Source of the DNA: JAGVPT01 sp963717445
GTDB lineage: Bacteria > Bacteroidota > Ignavibacteria > UBA10030 > UBA8401
DNA: 64,000 nt
NCBI GenBank assembly: GCA_963717445.1
Contig: OY970334.1
Span: 3,968,001 to 4,032,000 of the forward strand
Direction: 5' to 3'
Each line of letters opens with the position of its first letter. Positions within the stretch are counted from its first letter, which is position 1. Both the position numbers and the translations under genes were made by a program. The notes under the pieces were generated by a model, which was given only the letters and a program-made list of their open reading frames with translations, was not told where the DNA came from and did not search any database. This document shows, in pieces, positions 54,288 to 62,457 of the stretch.

Positions 54288-54352
54288 TGACCATTCATGG
54301 CCAGGCTACGAGAGTCGAAATCAAATGTAATGATGCCCTTCAGGGCATTAAA
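54288..54352. repeat. Palindromic repeat, downstream copy
   Basis: Direct copy of 53662-53726. Upstream of it at 54203-54287 the similarity continues more weakly (CCTGAAGGGCCCGGATA versus CTGAAAGGCCCGGGATA). It lies 49 bases before the mannosidase start. Confidence 0.85.
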
Positions 54353-54401
54353 CGTATAGGGAATCTTGGTTTTGCAAAATTCCCATAATAAAGGAGCCGC
54401 T

Positions 54402-57400
54402 ATGAAGAACTTTCTCTCTTGTATTGCCGTTATGATTTTCCCGTTCGTACTCATATCACAGACTAACGTCGATAAAGTTACGAGTGCACTCGACTCAATG
54501 TCGACTTTCTCAGTGAACGATTGGAAAATGAGTCCCGACCTCAAGAACGGAGAGATCAAAGGAGATCCCACACAACATGGGTTTGACGATTCACAATGGC
54601 AAACGTTAAAAATCGCTCAGTCGGTGTATCCCGATTCGTGCTGGTTGCGGAGAGAAATAGTCCTCCCTGAATATATTTTAGGGAAAAGGGTCGGGGGAAC
54701 GATACGGCTCCTCGTTTCGGTCGACGATTACGGATACATGTGGATCAACGGAGAGAGTAGGGGATATTTTCCATGGGATGGAACTTTTGTCTTGACGAAT
54801 GATGCCAAGCCGGGCGAAAGATTTCTTATTGCGATCCGGGCCATTAATACCGGAGGCGCACTCAGGCTTTTGCGCGCGGACCTTGAGACGGCAAGCACCG
54901 ATACAATTCGACAGATGATAAAAGATTTCTCATTAAGTCTCCGCGTTGGACAGACACTGTTGAGCTTCGACACGAAGCAATCAACAGCGTACGGTAATAA
55001 CGTTCAGGATTTTGGGATTGATAAATCAACAATCGACAAGGGAGAGAAGAACAAGCTCAACGAGTTGCTTCAGGAGCAGGCAGCCCGTCTTGATCTTGAT
55101 GCGCTCCGCTCAGCCATGATGGAAAAGTTTGTGGCATCGTTGAATGACGTTCGTTCGGCATTGAAGCCGGTCGCCGAATTTGCAAAACGATTTACGCTCT
55201 CTTTCGACGCGAACGCGCATATCGACGCCGCATGGCTCTGGCGCGACAAAGAGACGGTTGAAGTTTGCAAGAACACGTTTACTTCTGTCCTGAATATGAT
55301 GGACGCCCGGCCTGATTTCTCCTACACACAAAGTGCGGCGGTGTACTACGATTGGATGGAACAAAAATATCCCGATGTGTTCAAGAGGATTAAACAGCGC
55401 GTGAGAGACGGAAGGTGGGAAGTTGTCGGTGGAATGTGGATTGAGCCGGACTGCAATTTGCCGAGCGGCGAATCGTGGATGCATCAGTTACTCATCTCAA
55501 AAAAATATTTCCAGAAGGAGCTGGGAGTCGACGTAAAGATCGGATGGAATCCCGATTCGTTCGGCTATAACTGGAATATGCCGGAGTTTTATCAAAACGC
55601 CGGCATCGACGCTTTTATCACGCAGAAGCTCGGGTGGAACGATACGAACATTTTCCCCTATCGTGTCTTTTGGTGGGAAGGGCCTGACGGTTCGCGCATT
55701 CTGACCTATTTTCCGTACGACTATGTCAACGAAATCTCCAACCCTTTTCAGCTCGCGAATTGGATGCGGCAGTTTGAAGCGAACACCGGTTTTACAAGGA
55801 TGATGGTCCTTTTCGGTGTAGGAGATCATGGCGGCGGCCCGACAATTGAAATGTTAGACCGCATCGAACATCTGAAGCATCTCGATATTTACCCGAACGT
55901 AGAGTACTGCACGGCGACTCAGTATCTTGATTGGCTGAAGAAACAAGACCCGGCTGAGATTCCCACATGGAAAGACGAGCTCTACCTCGAGTATCACCGT
56001 GGCACGTACACCACTCAAGCAAAAATGAAACAATTTAACCGCCAAAATGAAGAGCTGTTGACGAATGCCGAAAAATTCTCAACGTTGGCAACATTATACG
56101 GAAACGTGTACGATCAGCAGCAACTCGATAATGCCTGGAAAGACGTTCTCTTTAATCAATTCCATGATATCCTTCCCGGTTCAGGTATTAGAGAAAACTA
56201 TATCGATGCGACGGAAAAGCACAAAGATGCTGAAAAAAGCGGTTCGTTTGTACTGCAGAAGTCCCTTGCAACCATTGCATCGACCGTCGGCACTTCAAGA
56301 CTAACGAAGGGAACGCCGGTTATAGTGTTCAACCCGTTGTCGTGGGAGCGAACGGATGTTGCAACAGTAAAGCTGCCGGAAGGGGACACGAGTCAATATG
56401 CTGTTTTTGAAACGAACGGTAAGGAAATTCCATCACAGATTGTCGAGAAAGGATTGCTGGAGAGAAACGTAATTTTTATCGCTCAGAATGTTCCTTCTTT
56501 CGGCTTCGAAACGTTCGAGCTGCGGAAACAAAAAGCAACGGCAGGGACAATGACTCCCGACAATTCCTCGCTTACGATTGAAAACGAATATTTTCGCGTC
56601 AAGGTCGGTCGCGACTCCGGCTGGGTGGAAAGCATTGTGAATAAGGTCACCGGACAAGAATTTTTGGACGGCAATGGCAACAAACTGCAACTCCTTGAAG
56701 ATAAACCGAAGCGATGGGATGCATGGAATCTCGGCCTGACGGGGAAAGAATATCCGCTAACGCTTCGCCGAATAGACGTTGTCGAGCATGGCCCGGTACG
56801 CACCGTGATTCGCGTTGTACATGATTGTCTCGGTCCGAGTTTCCGGCGCGATTATCCGACGCCCGATTTTCCCAGCTCATTCTTCACGCAAGATATTATT
56901 CTCTACCACGGAATTTACAGAGTAGATTTCAAAACCGATGTGGATTGGTGGGAAGAACATACGATGCTTAAAGTAGCGTTTCCCGTCACGGTAAGGGATT
57001 CCGTTGCTACGTATGAAATTCCTTACGGTTCAATCCGGCGTTCGACGCTGATGCGCAACAACTGGGAAAGGGCGAGAGTTGAGGTTCCGGCAGAACGCTG
57101 GGCGGACATGTCGGAAGACAGGTTCGGCGTGAGTTTGTTGAACAAGTCGAAATATGGTTATGACATCAAGGGGAATACGATGCGGTTATCTCTGCTCCGT
57201 TCTCCGTTGTGGCCGGACCCCACCGCCGACCGCGGGAAGCATTCCATTGAGTACAGCTTGTATCCCCATCCCGGAACATGGAAAGAGGCAAACACAGAAG
57301 CAGCCGGTTATGAGTTCAACTATCCTCTGATCGTCGTGACGACGGGTGTGCATAAAGGAAGACTTCCTACATCAGGATCACTCGTGCAGCTCAACCCTGC

Positions 57401-57635
57401 AAACCTTGTTCTCACCGTGCTAAAAAAAGCAGAGGATTCCGATGCATGGATTGTTCAGTGGTATGAAACACAAGGAGAAGATGCGCAAGCCGTATTGTGG
57501 CTGCCTCGAGTTCCGAAGAAAGTCGTGAAGTCAAACTTCATGGAAGAAGATGGCGCGCCTGTCGAGTTTGACGGGAACACCGTGAGAGTGAAAACGAAAA
57601 AGAATTCTGTGATGACATTGAAAGTGACGTTCTAA
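54402..57635 (+). CDS. Secreted alpha-mannosidase-like glycoside hydrolase, family GH38
   Basis: 1077 residues from the ATG with AAGGAG upstream, with a signal peptide (FLSCIAVMIFPFVLISQ). An N-terminal beta-sandwich-like region (50-160, CWLRREIVLPEY, RLLVSVDDYGYMWINGESRG) precedes the GH38 catalytic domain. HIDAAWLW near residue 273 contacts the zinc, and WNPDSFGYNWNMPEFYQNAG near residue 383 holds the catalytic Asp. The GH38C beta-domain follows and ends with KVTF. It would trim mannose-containing glycans in the periplasm or outside. It is preceded by a transporter remnant, so it may once have been part of a sugar-use locus. Confidence 0.9.
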   Translation: MKNFLSCIAVMIFPFVLISQTNVDKVTSALDSMSTFSVNDWKMSPDLKNGEIKGDPTQHGFDDSQWQTLKIAQSVYPDSCWLRREIVLPEYILGKRVGGTIRLLVSVDDYGYMWINGESRGYFPWDGTFVLTNDAKPGERFLIAIRAINTGGALRLLRADLETASTDTIRQMIKDFSLSLRVGQTLLSFDTKQSTAYGNNVQDFGIDKSTIDKGEKNKLNELLQEQAARLDLDALRSAMMEKFVASLNDVRSALKPVAEFAKRFTLSFDANAHIDAAWLWRDKETVEVCKNTFTSVLNMMDARPDFSYTQSAAVYYDWMEQKYPDVFKRIKQRVRDGRWEVVGGMWIEPDCNLPSGESWMHQLLISKKYFQKELGVDVKIGWNPDSFGYNWNMPEFYQNAGIDAFITQKLGWNDTNIFPYRVFWWEGPDGSRILTYFPYDYVNEISNPFQLANWMRQFEANTGFTRMMVLFGVGDHGGGPTIEMLDRIEHLKHLDIYPNVEYCTATQYLDWLKKQDPAEIPTWKDELYLEYHRGTYTTQAKMKQFNRQNEELLTNAEKFSTLATLYGNVYDQQQLDNAWKDVLFNQFHDILPGSGIRENYIDATEKHKDAEKSGSFVLQKSLATIASTVGTSRLTKGTPVIVFNPLSWERTDVATVKLPEGDTSQYAVFETNGKEIPSQIVEKGLLERNVIFIAQNVPSFGFETFELRKQKATAGTMTPDNSSLTIENEYFRVKVGRDSGWVESIVNKVTGQEFLDGNGNKLQLLEDKPKRWDAWNLGLTGKEYPLTLRRIDVVEHGPVRTVIRVVHDCLGPSFRRDYPTPDFPSSFFTQDIILYHGIYRVDFKTDVDWWEEHTMLKVAFPVTVRDSVATYEIPYGSIRRSTLMRNNWERARVEVPAERWADMSEDRFGVSLLNKSKYGYDIKGNTMRLSLLRSPLWPDPTADRGKHSIEYSLYPHPGTWKEANTEAAGYEFNYPLIVVTTGVHKGRLPTSGSLVQLNPANLVLTVLKKAEDSDAWIVQWYETQGEDAQAVLWLPRVPKKVVKSNFMEEDGAPVEFDGNTVRVKTKKNSVMTLKVTF

Positions 57636-57803
57636 CATAGTGTTCCCGCAAATTGTCTGAACAATGCTCGTGCAAAGTGCAATAAAAAATTGTTATGAGC
57701 GAACACAACGCATTTGCGAGAGATCGTTTCTTAAACCCTGAGATCAATTAGAAGCTATCTCAAAAACGCTTGATTATGTCCTTCTGAAGGAATACTGACA
57801 GAT

Positions 57804-57857
57804 CATTGTCATTCTGAACCCCGTCGCTTTTCAGACGGGGTGAAGAATCCATGACAA
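57804..57857. repeat. Palindromic intergenic repeat
   Basis: ATTGTCAT (57804-57811) pairs with ATGACAAT (57850-57857), and inside CCCCGTC (57819-57825) pairs with GACGGGG (57834-57840). The TTCTGAA and GTGAAGAATCC flanks are of a kind that recurs between genes in related genomes. It belongs to the gap between the mannosidase and the reductase. Confidence 0.7.
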
Positions 57858-57962
57858 TGACATACCTTGACTCTACTAGGCTTCCATGTCATGGATGCTC
57901 CGCTCAGCATGACATTTACGGCTGCTTTCTGCATGAAAACCATTTTTGAGATGGCTTCTAGT

Positions 57963-58796
57963 ATGAAGATCACCGATATCCATGGATCGGTTGAATTGCG
58001 GAACGGGGTGAAGATGCCGTATTTCGGCCTGGGAGTATTTCAGACGGCGGACGGTGCAGAGGTCATCCGGGCTGTTCACGATGCTTTACGAGCACAGTAC
58101 CGTCATATTGATACAGCTTCTCTATACAGAAACGAAAAGGGAGTAGGCAAGGCAATTGCGGAGTGCGGAATTCCCCGTAACGAGATTTTCGTGACCAGCA
58201 AAGTCTGGAATTCCGACCAGAGTTATGAAAGCACGCTTCGTGCCTTTGATAAGAGTCTTAGGCTGTTGCAGTTCGACTATCTCGACTTATACCTAGTGCA
58301 TTGGCCGGTAAAGGGAAAATACATCGAGACATGGAAAGCGCTTGAAAAACTTTATCAGCAAAAAGTCGTCCGCGCAATTGGTGTGAGCAATTTTCTCACT
58401 CATCATCTTGAAGACTTGCTTAACCACTGCCGCGAAAGTCCGATGGTCAATCAAATGGAGTTCCATCCGTATCTTGTCCAGCAAGACTTGATTGATTATT
58501 GCAGCGAAAGAAATATTCAATATGAAGCGTGGAGCCCGTTGATGCAAGGGAAAATTCTCGGCGTAGCCGAGATGAAACCTATTGCGGCAAAATATAAGAA
58601 GGATGTTGCGCAACTTGTGCTTCGGTGGAATCTGCAGAAAGGCGTCATCACGATTCCTAAATCAGTGCACAAGGAACGTATTGTTTCAAATGCACAAATT
58701 TTCGATTTCGAAATTACTCCTGCCGACATAAAGGCTATTGATAGCCTTGACCGGCATGAACGGGTTGGCGCCGATCCGGACACGTTTGATTTTTAA
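57963..58796 (+). CDS. Aldo/keto reductase
   Basis: 277 residues. D50, Y55, K80 and H113 form the catalytic tetrad (HIDTASLYRNE, FVTSKVWN, YLVHWP). GVSNFLTHHLEDLL and VNQMEFHPYL bind substrate and cofactor, and IPKSVHKERIVSNAQIFDFE is the NADP-binding C-terminal block. The ATG 57963 is chosen; upstream in-frame ATGs (57867 on) translate an intergenic palindrome. It reduces an aldehyde or ketone with NADPH; the substrate is unknown. It stands alone before the island. Confidence 0.9.
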   Translation: MKITDIHGSVELRNGVKMPYFGLGVFQTADGAEVIRAVHDALRAQYRHIDTASLYRNEKGVGKAIAECGIPRNEIFVTSKVWNSDQSYESTLRAFDKSLRLLQFDYLDLYLVHWPVKGKYIETWKALEKLYQQKVVRAIGVSNFLTHHLEDLLNHCRESPMVNQMEFHPYLVQQDLIDYCSERNIQYEAWSPLMQGKILGVAEMKPIAAKYKKDVAQLVLRWNLQKGVITIPKSVHKERIVSNAQIFDFEITPADIKAIDSLDRHERVGADPDTFDF

Positions 58797-58992
58797 GAAT
58801 AGCGCATCGTTGCAAAACGAATCCAACTCTACCTGTGTTGGAATTAAGCAAAGCATTGTCTGCCTAAATTACATTTTTTGATACACATCAACTTTGCAGG
58901 ATCGTCCCGGCTCGAAATGGCCACTATCCAAAAATTTCCTGCAGCGAGGTTAATTTTTCTCTATTTAATCAAAGCTTTATTCTAACCGGGTT

Positions 58993-59033
58993 GGGGTCGT
59001 AGCTCAGTTTGGTTAGAGCGCCTGCCTGTCACG
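58993..59033 (+). tRNA. tRNA-Asp (GTC), 5' part only, cut by integration
   Basis: The acceptor arm GGGGTCG, TA, D-arm GCTCAGTTTGGTTAGAGC and anticodon arm CCTGC-CTGTCAC with anticodon GTC (59028-59030) are complete. The next bases should be GCAGG to close the anticodon stem, but only the first G matches and the rest (GTCGTGCC...) does not pair. No T arm or acceptor 3' half follows. An integrase gene lies 150 bases downstream, so the break is probably the left attachment site in the anticodon stem. Confidence 0.8.
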
Positions 59034-59182
59034 GTCGTGCCGAGGCTTCAAATTTCTTAGCATTCCTAAGCATTCTTGCAAATTTTCCCTTCAAGCGTCT
59101 AACTTTTCTTCTAACACTTTCCCTAAAAAGAAGCTTCGCCAATCTTTCACCGAAAAACCATAAACATTAATTCGGAGGAAAT

Positions 59183-60187
59183 ATGGGAAGCCTTATTCGT
59201 CACAAGTCAGGGGTCTACTACAGTATCACATCCTTAAACGGCAAGAGAGTCTGGCGATCCTTGCGTACAAAAAACCGCATGGAGGCGTACAAGAAATATC
59301 TTTCCGAGATCAAACCTGAAGTCAAGAAACCGAAGTCGCTCTCATTAACCGATGCCCAAGACCAATACTTGGACTATGTGAAAACTAACTTCTCGCCGAA
59401 AACGGTTAGCATTTATCAAAACGTCTTTAAACTCTTCGATAGCTTTATTGGCGAAATGGATTTGCATGATATATCGACCCGCGATGTAGACATGTACAAG
59501 GCCAGCCGGATAAAAGATGTTTCAGCCAATACAGTCAATCATGACTTGCGAAGCCTGAAAGCATTCTTCAACCGTTTACTTGTTTGGAAGATGATCGAAT
59601 CAAACCCATGTAATGGAATAAAGACGATCAGAGTCGTCGATACGATCAGGCCATATCTTTCCAAAGAGGATCTCACAAAATTGCTCGCGTACACCAAGGG
59701 GACTCAATTGCATGACATTATTTTGTTGGCTGCAATGACGGGTTTGAGGAGGGGAGAACTGCTTGGTCTGGCATGGGAGGATGTGGATTTGAAGCAAGGG
59801 ACGCTTTTAGTCCATAGCACAATCGGCCACACAACGAAAGGGGGAAAGATCAGGCTCATTCCGATGAATTCAGCAGTCAGGGAGTTATTTGAGAGATTGC
59901 CGAAAAACGAGGGACCGATTTTTATAGGGGAGCGGGGAGGATGGAAGAAGGGAGATTTTGTTGGCAGGAGTTTCAAGAAGGCCATACGGGGTTGTGGATT
60001 GGATCCGAAGCTTCATTTTCACTCACTCCGGCACACCTTTGCAAGCTTGCTTGTAAAAGAGGGAGTATCGCTTTATCATGTGCAGAGGCTCTTAGGGCAT
60101 TCATCCTCACGTGTCACGGAAATCTATGCACATCTGGGGACGACTGAGTTAAGCGGCTCGGTAGAAAAATTGGCAATGGCAGGCTAA
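59183..60187 (+). CDS. Site-specific tyrosine recombinase (integrase)
   Basis: 334 residues with the phage-type N-terminal core-binding domain and a C-terminal catalytic domain. The catalytic residues are near R187 in MTGLRRGELLGLAWEDV, H280-R283 in HSLRHTF, H306 in LGHSSSRV, and Y315 in EIYAHL. It cuts and rejoins attachment sites of its element. GGAGG lies 6 bases before the ATG. It is next to the truncated tRNA-Asp, which marks the left junction of the island. It reads away from the tRNA, into the element. Confidence 0.92.
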   Translation: MGSLIRHKSGVYYSITSLNGKRVWRSLRTKNRMEAYKKYLSEIKPEVKKPKSLSLTDAQDQYLDYVKTNFSPKTVSIYQNVFKLFDSFIGEMDLHDISTRDVDMYKASRIKDVSANTVNHDLRSLKAFFNRLLVWKMIESNPCNGIKTIRVVDTIRPYLSKEDLTKLLAYTKGTQLHDIILLAAMTGLRRGELLGLAWEDVDLKQGTLLVHSTIGHTTKGGKIRLIPMNSAVRELFERLPKNEGPIFIGERGGWKKGDFVGRSFKKAIRGCGLDPKLHFHSLRHTFASLLVKEGVSLYHVQRLLGHSSSRVTEIYAHLGTTELSGSVEKLAMAG

Positions 60188-60226
60188 TTCGCTATTCTAA
60201 AAGCCCATATTTTCATTGTGAAATGG

Positions 60227-60288
60227 TATGTAACATGAAATAACATATCGTTTGCCATTCATACATATTTTGCTATATTTGTTACATA
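60227..60288 (+). promoter_or_regulatory. Promoter and operator-like repeats of the Fic gene
   Basis: TTTG (60251-60254), 19 bases and TATATTTG (60274-60281) match the Bacteroidetes -33/-7 consensus exactly. TATGTAACA (60227-60235) and TGTTACATA (60280-60288) are perfect inverted 9-mers, the second overlapping the -7 box. Such placement suggests repression by a protein dimer, perhaps the Fic protein's own C-terminal winged-helix domain. Confidence 0.6.
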
Positions 60289-60316
60289 TCAATTTTCTCA
60301 ATATTATCACATACAT

Positions 60317-61393
60317 ATGAAATTCAATTCTGATCAACCGTTTGAATTACCCCTTCTTCCACCGGCCTTAAACTTCAAGCATGAGGAATTTTTTGATATT
60401 CTAATGAAGACGAGAACCGAGTTAGGCGAGTTAAACGGATATTCGTACACGCTTCCCAATCCAATATTGCTGCTTTCTCCCGCCGTACTCAAGGAGTCTG
60501 TTGCAAGTTCGAATATCGAAAATATCAACACAACGATGGAGGAGGCTTTACAAGCTCAACTCTTTCCAGATGCAGAACAGAAAAAGCCCGATAAAGAAGT
60601 GCTCCGGTACAGAGACGCCATCCAGTGGGGGTTTGAAAACCTCAAGAAAATCCCGATCTCGACTCGGTTGATTCTTGGGATTGAAAAAAAACTGATGCCG
60701 GATAGAATAGAAGGATACAGGAGGACTCAGAATAAAATTACAAACGTCACGACAGGGAAAGCTCTCTATACTCCACCGACCGCTAACGAACTTCCCAGGC
60801 TGTTAGGCAACTGGGAGAATTTTGTCAATGCTGAAGACGATAACATCGACCCGCTTGTTAAATGTGCAATCGCTCACTACCAATTTGAAGCAATCCACCC
60901 ATTTAGCGATGGCAATGGTCGAACGGGGAGAATCCTAATAGTATTGTTTCTAATTCAGCGGAAGCTTCTCTCATTGCCGATTCTCTATGTCAGCGGATAC
61001 ATCAACAAAAACCGAAACGAGTACTATCGGCTTTTGCGCGAAGTAAGCACAGAAGGAAAATGGCATGAGTGGATTCTCTTTATGCTAAAAGGCTACCACC
61101 TGCAAGCAAAAGGGACAAAGGAAGTCATTCTCCGGATTACAGAAATGCTTGAAGAAATGAAGGTGCTTCTCCGGACAAAGCACAGAAAAATCTATTCATC
61201 GGACTTAGCAGAAGCGTTGTTTGCATATCCGATTGTTACGCCAATTAACCTTGGCAAAAGGTTAGACGTGAACTACCGAACGGCAAGCCGTTACCTTGTG
61301 GAACTTGAGAAGGGGAAGGTTCTTAGTGAAAGTTACATTGGGAAGTATCATCTCTATTCAAACAAGCGATTGTTGAAAATGCTCAGATCGTAA
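60317..61393 (+). CDS. Class II Fic-family protein with C-terminal winged helix
   Basis: 358 residues. The Fic motif HPFSDGNGRTGR (194-205) has all catalytic residues of AMP transferases (H, D/N loop and Arg). An N-terminal helix with SSNIEN (64-69) fits the inhibitory S/TxxxE(G/N) motif, which makes it class II and normally autoinhibited. The last 65 residues (YSSDLAEALFAYPIVTPINL to KGKVLSESYIGK) form a winged-helix DNA-binding domain. It is likely a modifier or toxin with self-control. It lies between an integrase and an integrase remnant, and has its own promoter. Confidence 0.88.
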   Translation: MKFNSDQPFELPLLPPALNFKHEEFFDILMKTRTELGELNGYSYTLPNPILLLSPAVLKESVASSNIENINTTMEEALQAQLFPDAEQKKPDKEVLRYRDAIQWGFENLKKIPISTRLILGIEKKLMPDRIEGYRRTQNKITNVTTGKALYTPPTANELPRLLGNWENFVNAEDDNIDPLVKCAIAHYQFEAIHPFSDGNGRTGRILIVLFLIQRKLLSLPILYVSGYINKNRNEYYRLLREVSTEGKWHEWILFMLKGYHLQAKGTKEVILRITEMLEEMKVLLRTKHRKIYSSDLAEALFAYPIVTPINLGKRLDVNYRTASRYLVELEKGKVLSESYIGKYHLYSNKRLLKMLRS

Positions 61394-61496
61394 AGTGTGT
61401 TTTGTATTGGGCGCATTACGATTACTGCAATACGCTGGAGTTAAAGAAGCTTCTATAATTATTGTATAACTATGGCACATATAATTTAATTTGCCA

Positions 61497-61583
61497 TCTT
61501 CTTCACGGGTAACGGAAATCTATGCTCATCTTGGAACTACGGAATTGAGCGGTTCGGTAGAAAAATTGGCGATGGCAGGATGA
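61497..61583 (+). pseudogene. C-terminal remnant of a second integrase
   Basis: 28 codons from TCT to TGA encode SSSRVTEIYAHLGTTELSGS and eight more residues, identical to the last 28 residues of the integrase at 59183. The nucleotide sequences differ at 14 codons, all silent, and the stop is TGA instead of TAA. The remainder of that gene is missing. So it comes from a different but functional relative, not from a recent copy of the neighbour. Confidence 0.88.
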
Positions 61584-61613
61584 CGCTTTTATATCTCATG
61601 CAGAGGCACAGCA

Positions 61614-61826
61614 ATGAATATCAGGATTAGGATCGAGAAACTTGAATTGCCCAGGCGAAAATTGCGAGAGGAAGAAGCACGGCTGGAAGAAGAAGCAAGA
61701 AAAGCAGGATTTAGTCTCGATGAATATAAAGAAATCAAAAAACAAATTGCCGCATTGTCCCCTGAGGAGCTAATAGAACTGGCGGGGATGACACTCACGA
61801 AAGAACTTGAATCCGAGAACGAGTGA
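61614..61826 (+). CDS. Small helical protein, function unknown
   Basis: 70 residues, 40 per cent Glu, Lys or Arg and predicted mostly helical (RKLREEEARLEEEARKAGFS, coiled coil). AGAGG lies 7 bases before the ATG. It lies 31 bases after the integrase remnant. No family is recognised. It may be an accessory gene of the previous element. Confidence 0.5.
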   Translation: MNIRIRIEKLELPRRKLREEEARLEEEARKAGFSLDEYKEIKKQIAALSPEELIELAGMTLTKELESENE

Positions 61827-61927
61827 GTGAATATTTACATTTACCAAGATTCCGGAGGACGCCAGTGGCAAATTTTCGTTTGCCTACGCTCTTTCGGTGA
61901 CCTTGAGCGACTTGTTAGGGCGCCACG

Positions 61928-62063
61928 TTAGAAAGCCTTACCTTGAGTGATATTTAAGCCGTCCCGGTAGATCATCGGAATTTTATAGCTAATGCCGAAT
62001 TCCTCAAGAAAGCCTATGTCCACAAGGAGTCTAATCTTGGTTCGTAACTCCTCGTCTTGGGAT
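61928..62063 (-). pseudogene. C-terminal piece of the IS-interrupted P-loop ATPase
   Basis: On the minus strand the codons read QDEELRTKIRLLVDIGFLEE and on to GLNITQGKAF, then TAA at 61928-61930. When the IS element and one GAT copy are removed, this piece joins the 63299 fragment in frame (DSATL-SQDEEL). It has no start of its own. It is the last 45 codons of the ATPase. Confidence 0.85.
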
Positions 62064-62134
62064 TGACCTGCCCCCCAAAAACCGATCCACTCTGAAGTTA
62101 GAAAATTTTATATTGTGGATCAACGGAGGCAGCA

Positions 62135-62413
62135 ATGAGCAGAAAAAAGCATACAGCGGAGGAGATCATCAACAAACTGCGAGAAGCAGAGGTCTTGCAG
62201 GCTAAGGGGATGTCGATCGAGGAAGTGATGCGACAGCTTGGAATAAGCGATGCAACGTATTACAAGTGGCGGAGGGAGTATGGAGGCCTACGGGTTGATC
62301 AGGCAAAGCGATTGAAGGAGCTAGAACAGGAGAACAGCCGATTGCGGAGGGTCGTGGCGGATCTGACGATTGATAACTCGATCTTGAAGGAAGCCTCACG
62401 GGGAAACTTTTAA
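62135..62413 (+). CDS. IS3-family transposase OrfA
   Basis: 92 residues, a helix-turn-helix (EEVMRQLGISDATYYKWRRE) followed by a leucine-zipper-like coiled coil (RLKELEQENSRLRRVVADL). It binds the IS ends. The AACGGAGGC before the ATG is a good ribosome site. The end, LKEASRGNF, is typical of IS407-type OrfA, after which OrfB is in the -1 frame. Confidence 0.92.
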   Translation: MSRKKHTAEEIINKLREAEVLQAKGMSIEEVMRQLGISDATYYKWRREYGGLRVDQAKRLKELEQENSRLRRVVADLTIDNSILKEASRGNF

Positions 62414-62457
62414 GCCCGGTCAAACGGCGCCGGGCAGCGGAAGAGATCCAGGAAGAA

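Larger units (their letters stand above)
53578..54352. mobile_element. Transposase-repeat unit (REP/RAYT-like, IS200-family)
   Basis: A Y1 transposase gene is bracketed by two direct copies of a palindromic repeat about 148 bases long (53578-53726 and about 54203-54352). The unit lies right after the decayed transporter locus and before the mannosidase gene. The two repeats are best conserved in the last 65 bases. Confidence 0.7.

Noticed and set aside
57867..57962. Aldo/keto reductase starting at 57867
   Set aside because: The added residues translate an intergenic palindrome and precede the conserved N-terminal strand.
58993..59070. A complete tRNA-Asp
   Set aside because: The 3' anticodon stem, T arm and acceptor 3' strand are missing; no alternative pairing completes it.
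62395..62415. Classical A-rich slippery heptamer for OrfA-OrfB frameshift
   Set aside because: The sequence around AAACTTTTAAG does not give a clean X-XXY-YYZ motif; frameshift is inferred only from frames and family habit.
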